From Uliginosibacterium sp. (GTDB lineage Bacteria; Pseudomonadota; Gammaproteobacteria; Burkholderiales; Rhodocyclaceae), in assembly GCA_016718265.1 (NCBI GenBank), contig JADKDZ010000003.1, forward strand, positions 1 through 10,000: a stretch of DNA of 10,000 nt. Direction: 5' to 3'. This document shows, piece after piece, positions 6,725 through 10,000 of this stretch. The notes under the pieces are model-generated. The model was not told the origin of the DNA, searched no databases, and saw nothing but the letters and a program-made list of their open reading frames with translations. The translations under genes and the position numbers were made by a program. Each line of letters starts with the position of its first letter. The first letter of the stretch is position 1.

Positions 6725-7435
6725 ATGTTTTTGGTAATCGACGCAGGTAATACGCGCATCAAGTATGGTTGTCACGATGGCGAGCGCTGGCTTTTGCAAT
6801 GCGTGCTGGAAGACGGGCGCTTCCGCTTTCCGGAAGGGTTTTCACCCCGGCGAGTTGTGATGAGCTGTGTTGCAGGGCAGAAAGTAAAAGACTTTCTGCT
6901 GCGAACGGTCGCCGAGTTGGGTGCATCAAGTGAGTGGCTGAGTGCTTCTGTCGAGCGCTGCGGGTTGCAGTGCGGGTACGATGATCCGTCCTCACTCGGC
7001 CCGGATCGTTGGGCCGCGGCGCTCGGCGCTTGGTGTTTGACTGGTCGCTCATGTGTCGTGATGAGCGCGGGTACGGCGACCACTATTGATCTGATCCGTG
7101 CGCCTGGTATCTATGATGGCGGCTGCATCCTTCCAGGCTTGAGCATGATGCAGGACGCTTTGGCACGAGGGACAGCGATGCTTAACTTTGCTGAAGGGGA
7201 GATCGCTTTGCCTGCACGCAATACGCACGATGCGATCCATACTGGCTGCGTGCTAGCGCAGGTTGGAGCGCTTCGTGAAGTGAGTAGGATGCTTTCGCCG
7301 GATGCGCCGATCATTCTTACCGGGGGTGCGGCGCCCAGCTTGCTGTCTTTACTTGGACCTGCCGTTCAGTACCGACCGTGGCTCACGCTGGAAGGTATGC
7401 TGAGTGTGGCGCGAGATGGGGCTCGCGACGCGTAG
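6725..7435 (+). CDS. coaX: Type III pantothenate kinase CoaX
   Basis: CoaX phosphorylates pantothenate, the first step of coenzyme A synthesis. The 236-residue protein belongs to the ASKHA fold. It shows the phosphate-binding DAGNTRIK (6-13), GPDRWAA (92-98) with the conserved catalytic-site Asp94, SAGTATTID (114-122), GGCILPG (132-138) and a second glycine-rich motif LTGGAA (198-203). Type III kinases are not inhibited by CoA in characterised cases and need a monovalent cation. In Bordetella the same family (Baf) was first described as an accessory factor. A purine-rich AGGCGAAATAG precedes the ATG. birA ends 12 bp upstream. No other pantothenate kinase is seen in the window, and coaE, the last step of the pathway, lies 0.8 kb downstream. 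Confidence 0.96.
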   Translation: MFLVIDAGNTRIKYGCHDGERWLLQCVLEDGRFRFPEGFSPRRVVMSCVAGQKVKDFLLRTVAELGASSEWLSASVERCGLQCGYDDPSSLGPDRWAAALGAWCLTGRSCVVMSAGTATTIDLIRAPGIYDGGCILPGLSMMQDALARGTAMLNFAEGEIALPARNTHDAIHTGCVLAQVGALREVSRMLSPDAPIILTGGAAPSLLSLLGPAVQYRPWLTLEGMLSVARDGARDA

Positions 7436-7505
7436 CCCGGCAATTGAAAAGGCGTTACTCTTCGTGCCGGATCTAACTTGCCACGCTGGTTGGTTGTAAT
7501 CATTC

Positions 7506-8258
7506 ATGTTTTCCAGAACGTTTTTCTATGCCTTGGTCGCGATCAATATCGTGCTGGCTGCCCTCTTGGTGTTGCCGTGGTTTGGTGTGATTCCTGTGTG
7601 GACCTCATCTGCAGAGCCGGAAAGAATCGCAAAGCAGCTCTCTCCCGACTTGATCAGGGTACTGCCTGATGCGGCGTCGCAGTCTGCACCAGTCAATTCG
7701 GCGTTGGCGATTGTCACGGAAGGCTCTATTGCGACACCCGCTTCCGGGCAGTCTGACTCAGCTGTGGCGAGTACGCCGACAGAAGTGACTGTCGAAGTTG
7801 ATGAGTCCAGGTGCATCGCGTTCAAAGGTTTGTCTGACGAGGTTGCGGAGCGCGTGCAAAGCGTGGCGAACAAGCATGCAACCGTGCTGAAGACCAGAAG
7901 TTCTACCACGACAACGAGTTCATTCTGGGTACACATTCCGCCCGATGGAGGGAGAGAGGCTGCCGAGAAAAGGGCCGAGGTGCTTCAGCGGAATGGCATT
8001 TCTGATTTTTTCGTGGTTCGCGAGGCAGGGGGGAGCCAGTACGCCGTGTCGCTTGGCCTCTATCGTGCGGAGAATCTGGCGAAGCGCCGTCTTGAGTCTT
8101 TGCAGAAGCTAGGCATCAAGACAGCCACGATTGCTGCTCGTGAGAATGTGTTTCAACGTATCGAGGTACGTGGGGCCTCTTCGGCGCTCGACAGATTTGT
8201 CCTTGAACTGGGCCGCAAGACCGATAAACCCATTCCTCAGAACAGCTGTGACGGCTGA
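7506..8258 (+). CDS. Membrane-anchored SPOR-domain protein
   Basis: This is a 250-residue protein. One hydrophobic segment (about 7-29) with a short N-terminus predicts an inner-membrane anchor and a periplasmic body. A Ser/Thr/Ala-rich linker runs from about 55 to 97. After it come a conserved-looking CIAFKGLSDEVAERVQSV segment (103-120) and a SPOR-type domain (about 139-212) with SFWVHIPP, AVSLGLYRAENLAKRRLESLQKLGI and a closing beta strand. SPOR domains bind denuded glycan strands of peptidoglycan, often at the division septum; the partner here is unknown. Cys103 and Cys248 are the only cysteines. The gene begins 70 bp after coaX and ends 7 bp before coaE, so translation of coaE is probably coupled to it. 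No good ribosome site precedes the ATG. Similar proteins next to coaX are common in betaproteobacteria. Confidence 0.82.
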   Translation: MFSRTFFYALVAINIVLAALLVLPWFGVIPVWTSSAEPERIAKQLSPDLIRVLPDAASQSAPVNSALAIVTEGSIATPASGQSDSAVASTPTEVTVEVDESRCIAFKGLSDEVAERVQSVANKHATVLKTRSSTTTTSSFWVHIPPDGGREAAEKRAEVLQRNGISDFFVVREAGGSQYAVSLGLYRAENLAKRRLESLQKLGIKTATIAARENVFQRIEVRGASSALDRFVLELGRKTDKPIPQNSCDG

Positions 8259-8265
8259 CGCTCAG

Positions 8266-8883
8266 ATGACAGCGTTTTGTGTTGGACTGACAGGAGGCAT
8301 AGGGAGCGGGAAAAGTGCAGTGGCGGCGAGGCTGACGGCACTTGGGGCGTTGGTCATCGACACCGATGAAGTTTCGCGCGAGCTGACGGGCGAGAATGGC
8401 CGGGCGATTGCATCGATACGGGAGGCCTTCGGTCCGCGGGCGCTTACGCCCGGTGGTGCGATGGATCGGGGTTACGTGCGACAACGGGTGTTTGGCGACG
8501 CCCACGAGAAGAAGCGGCTGGAAAGCATTTTGCACCCGATGATTCGCGACGAGGTTGAGTCACGGATAGCAAAGGCGACGGGGCCATACGTGGTGCTGGT
8601 CGTGCCGCTGCTTGTTGAGACCGAGTATTACCGTCTTAGATGCCAAAGCATAGTGACGGTGACATGCCCGCTTGACGTAAGAGTCGTCCGAGTCATGGGG
8701 CGGAGCGGGCTGACGCGGGCCGAAGTGCTGAGTATCGTTGCGACGCAAGCGACGGATGATCAGCGCTTGGCTGTAGCGGATGAGCTGATTGAGAATGCAG
8801 GCACCCTGGAAGAGTTGAGTCTTGCCGTAGAGGCGTTGCATGGCAGACTGCTAAATTGCGCGCGGGCAGTTGCGCAGGAATAA
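8266..8883 (+). CDS. coaE: Dephospho-CoA kinase
   Basis: CoaE phosphorylates the 3'-hydroxyl of dephospho-CoA, the final step of coenzyme A synthesis. From ATG 8266 the protein has 205 residues, the normal length. It shows the P-loop GLTGGIGSGKS (7-17), VIDTDEVSREL (30-40) with the expected substrate-site acidic residues, the HPMIRDEVESRI helix and the VVLVVPLLVE strand of the lid and core region. The frame is open for 45 codons upstream inside the SPOR gene, but that part is not CoaE-like. A GTG at 8248 is another possible start, adding six residues and overlapping the SPOR gene by 11 bp. Neither start has a clear Shine-Dalgarno, which fits coupled translation. Confidence 0.96.
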   Translation: MTAFCVGLTGGIGSGKSAVAARLTALGALVIDTDEVSRELTGENGRAIASIREAFGPRALTPGGAMDRGYVRQRVFGDAHEKKRLESILHPMIRDEVESRIAKATGPYVVLVVPLLVETEYYRLRCQSIVTVTCPLDVRVVRVMGRSGLTRAEVLSIVATQATDDQRLAVADELIENAGTLEELSLAVEALHGRLLNCARAVAQE

Positions 8884-8896
8884 TACCAACGGCTCA

Positions 8897-8905
8897 TGCT
8901 ATGAT
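8897..8905 (+). promoter_or_regulatory. Possible extended -10 promoter before zapD
   Basis: TGC-TATGAT matches the extended -10 form (TGnTATAAT) with one mismatch, and lies 53 bp before the zapD start. There is no matching -35 hexamer at 16-18 bp, so this is a weak call. Confidence 0.25.
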
Positions 8906-8957
8906 CCGCGCAGGCTGAATCTGTTGGCAATGCGCAACCTCCCACTCTGCGTTTGCG

Positions 8958-9713
8958 GTGATCACTTACGAATATCCTTTGAATGAAAGAATCCGGACGC
9001 TACTGCGGCTGGAAGATCTGTTCGACCGGGTTTCACACTTCTCGCTCGCCGAGACCGCTTACGATCACCATACCGCGCTGCTTTCATTGTTCGAAATTCT
9101 GGATGTTGCAGGCCGTGCAGATTTGAAAGTGGATCTGGTGCAGGAGCTTGAGCGCCAGCGTCAGATACTGGTGTCGTTCAAGGACAATCCACACATATCT
9201 GAAGAGGCGCTCTCTGGTGCGCTCTATGAGATTGAGCATGCTGGTAGTGCCCTGCTGGCTATGGCTGGCCGGATCGGTCAGTATTTGCGTGACAGTGAAT
9301 GGCTGATGGCCATTCGATCAAGATCTTCAATCCCGGGTGGTGTCTGTGAGTTTGATTTGCCGTCGTACCACTTTTGGCTGAATCGGGATGTGGAGCGGCG
9401 CAGGAAGGATCTGCAGGCGTGGCTCTCACCCATGCTGCCAATTCGTGATGGCTTGGCGATTGTGCTGCGGCTACTGAGAGAGAGTGGCCGAACAGAACGG
9501 CAGCTGGCACGGCGGGGCTGTTTCCAGCTGATGATGGCAGGGCGCAGTGCGCAGTTGATCAGAGTTTTTGTTGAACGCGATTTACAGTCGATTCCGGAAA
9601 TCAGCGCAAACAAGTACGCCTTCAATATTCGATTCGTCCTGCCAGATGTCCTTTCGAGGGCGAAGCTGGACGAGTCCGACGTTCAATTCGATATCACCTT
9701 CTGTAGTCTCTGA
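8958..9713 (+). CDS. zapD: Cell division protein ZapD (GTG start)
   Basis: ZapD (formerly YacF) binds the C-terminal tail of FtsZ and bundles its filaments in the early divisome; it is a cytosolic dimer. The 251-residue product fits the family length. The opening ITYEYPLNERIRTLLRLEDLFDR (residues 2-24), a mostly helical N-terminal half and the central ALSGALYEIEHAG region are family-typical. The C-terminal beta part ends with NIRFVLPDVLSRAKLDESDVQFDITFCSL (223-251, quoted in pieces as NIRFVLP and DVQFDITFCSL). The start is GTG at 8958: the conserved N-terminus begins immediately after it, and no in-frame ATG lies nearby. No clear ribosome site is seen. coaE-zapD adjacency is common in beta- and gammaproteobacteria, where yacG often follows; here no yacG is seen. 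Confidence 0.94.
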   Translation: MITYEYPLNERIRTLLRLEDLFDRVSHFSLAETAYDHHTALLSLFEILDVAGRADLKVDLVQELERQRQILVSFKDNPHISEEALSGALYEIEHAGSALLAMAGRIGQYLRDSEWLMAIRSRSSIPGGVCEFDLPSYHFWLNRDVERRRKDLQAWLSPMLPIRDGLAIVLRLLRESGRTERQLARRGCFQLMMAGRSAQLIRVFVERDLQSIPEISANKYAFNIRFVLPDVLSRAKLDESDVQFDITFCSL

Positions 9714-9726
9714 CGTTTCCGCTGTT

Positions 9727-9778
9727 CGCCGCCCGGTGATGTGCATTGCACTTTGCGCAGGCGGGGTGCTCGGCGGCG
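9727..9778. repeat. Nested inverted repeats between zapD and rlmI
   Basis: A 7-bp GC stem (CGCCGCC 9727-9733 with GGCGGCG 9772-9778) encloses a small perfect dyad GTGCA-T-TGCAC (9741-9751). There is no T-run, so it does not look like a standard terminator. It could be a protein-binding dyad, a leader structure for the next gene, or chance in GC-rich DNA. Confidence 0.3.
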
Positions 9779-9806
9779 TATCTCTTGAGTATCTGGAACC
9801 ATTGCC

Positions 9807-10000
9807 ATGGCAGAACTAGTCCTCCAAGCCAATAAAGAGCGCTCCGTAACGCGTCGCCACCCTTGGATTTTTGCGGGTTCGGTGGCGAGTGTTCGTGGGC
9901 GTGCCAAGCCCGGAGATACCGTTGATGTGCTCAGTGAGCGCGAGAAATTCCTGGGGAGGGCGGCTTTCTCGCCGCACTCGCAAATCAGGGCGAGGATCTG
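9807..10000 (+). CDS. rlmI: RlmI-type 23S rRNA cytosine methyltransferase, N-terminal part (runs off the right edge)
   Basis: The first 64 codons read MAELVLQANKERSVTRRHPW..., with GSVASVRG, PGDTVDVLSEREKFLGRAAFSPHSQIRARI following. This is the N-terminal PUA domain of the RlmI (YccW) class I methyltransferases, where KERS..RRHPW(I/V)F.G and the GxA.(Y/F)SP.SQIRAR stretch are typical. RlmI makes 5-methylcytosine at position 1962 of 23S rRNA in E. coli. The methyltransferase domain lies outside the window, so the exact subfamily and substrate are inferred. The ATG at 9807 lies 93 bp after zapD; a weak GGA lies upstream. The 26-codon reading frame overlapping this start is not considered a gene. 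Confidence 0.88.
   Translation, partial: MAELVLQANKERSVTRRHPWIFAGSVASVRGRAKPGDTVDVLSEREKFLGRAAFSPHSQIRARI

Noticed and set aside
7437..7470. CCGGCA / TGCCGG inverted repeat after coaX as a terminator
   Set aside because: The stem is six base pairs with a 22-base loop and no T-run follows.
8131..8265. Upstream open frame extending coaE by 45 codons
   Set aside because: It lies within the SPOR gene in another frame and is not similar to CoaE; the P-loop normally sits a few residues from the N-terminus, as it does from ATG 8266.
9739..9819. A 26-codon frame from ATG 9739 overlapping the rlmI start
   Set aside because: Short, no ribosome site, no recognisable domain, and it overlaps the conserved rlmI N-terminus.

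Overview
The window looks like chromosomal core DNA of a betaproteobacterium, most likely Rhodocyclales (the Azoarcus, Thauera, Dechloromonas and Zoogloea neighbourhood). This rests on moderate-to-high GC, a glnA / DUF4124 / ntrB / ntrC order, a BirA without a DNA-binding domain next to type III pantothenate kinase and a SPOR protein, and coaE followed by zapD. The lineage is an inference from gene content and protein style; no rRNA gene is present to test it. I see no mobile element, tRNA, rRNA, CRISPR array or phage gene.

Layout. Positions 1-877 are on the minus strand: a rhodanese-domain protein (877 to 425), then the N-terminal 118 codons of quinolinate synthase nadA (356 to beyond position 1). 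A 342-bp divergent intergenic region (878-1219) carries a readable nitrogen-control region. It has two NtrC-type dyads 30 bp apart centre to centre, a sigma-54 -24/-12 promoter at 1094-1108, and a strong ribosome binding site for glnA. Everything after that is on the plus strand. glnA (1220-2629) is closed by a strong intrinsic terminator (2654-2682). Next come a secreted DUF4124/coiled-coil protein (2768-3253), ntrB (3293-4369) and ntrC (4401-5840). A cofactor and envelope group follows: monofunctional birA (5909-6712), coaX (6725-7435), a membrane-anchored SPOR protein (7506-8258) and coaE (8266-8883). Then come zapD (8958-9713, GTG start) and the first 64 codons of an RlmI-type rRNA methyltransferase (9807 to the end).

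How the parts fit. NtrB/NtrC sense nitrogen status through PII, and phospho-NtrC would act at the upstream dyads to drive sigma-54 transcription of glnA. GlnA itself has the adenylylation tyrosine (Y398). birA, coaX and coaE supply biotinylated carboxylases and coenzyme A. The SPOR protein and ZapD both point to the cell-division site. The window is mostly well-understood housekeeping DNA. The points most worth a second look are the glnA control region, the uncharacterised DUF4124 protein between glnA and ntrB, and the SPOR protein inside a CoA-synthesis cluster. I found no convincing novel system.
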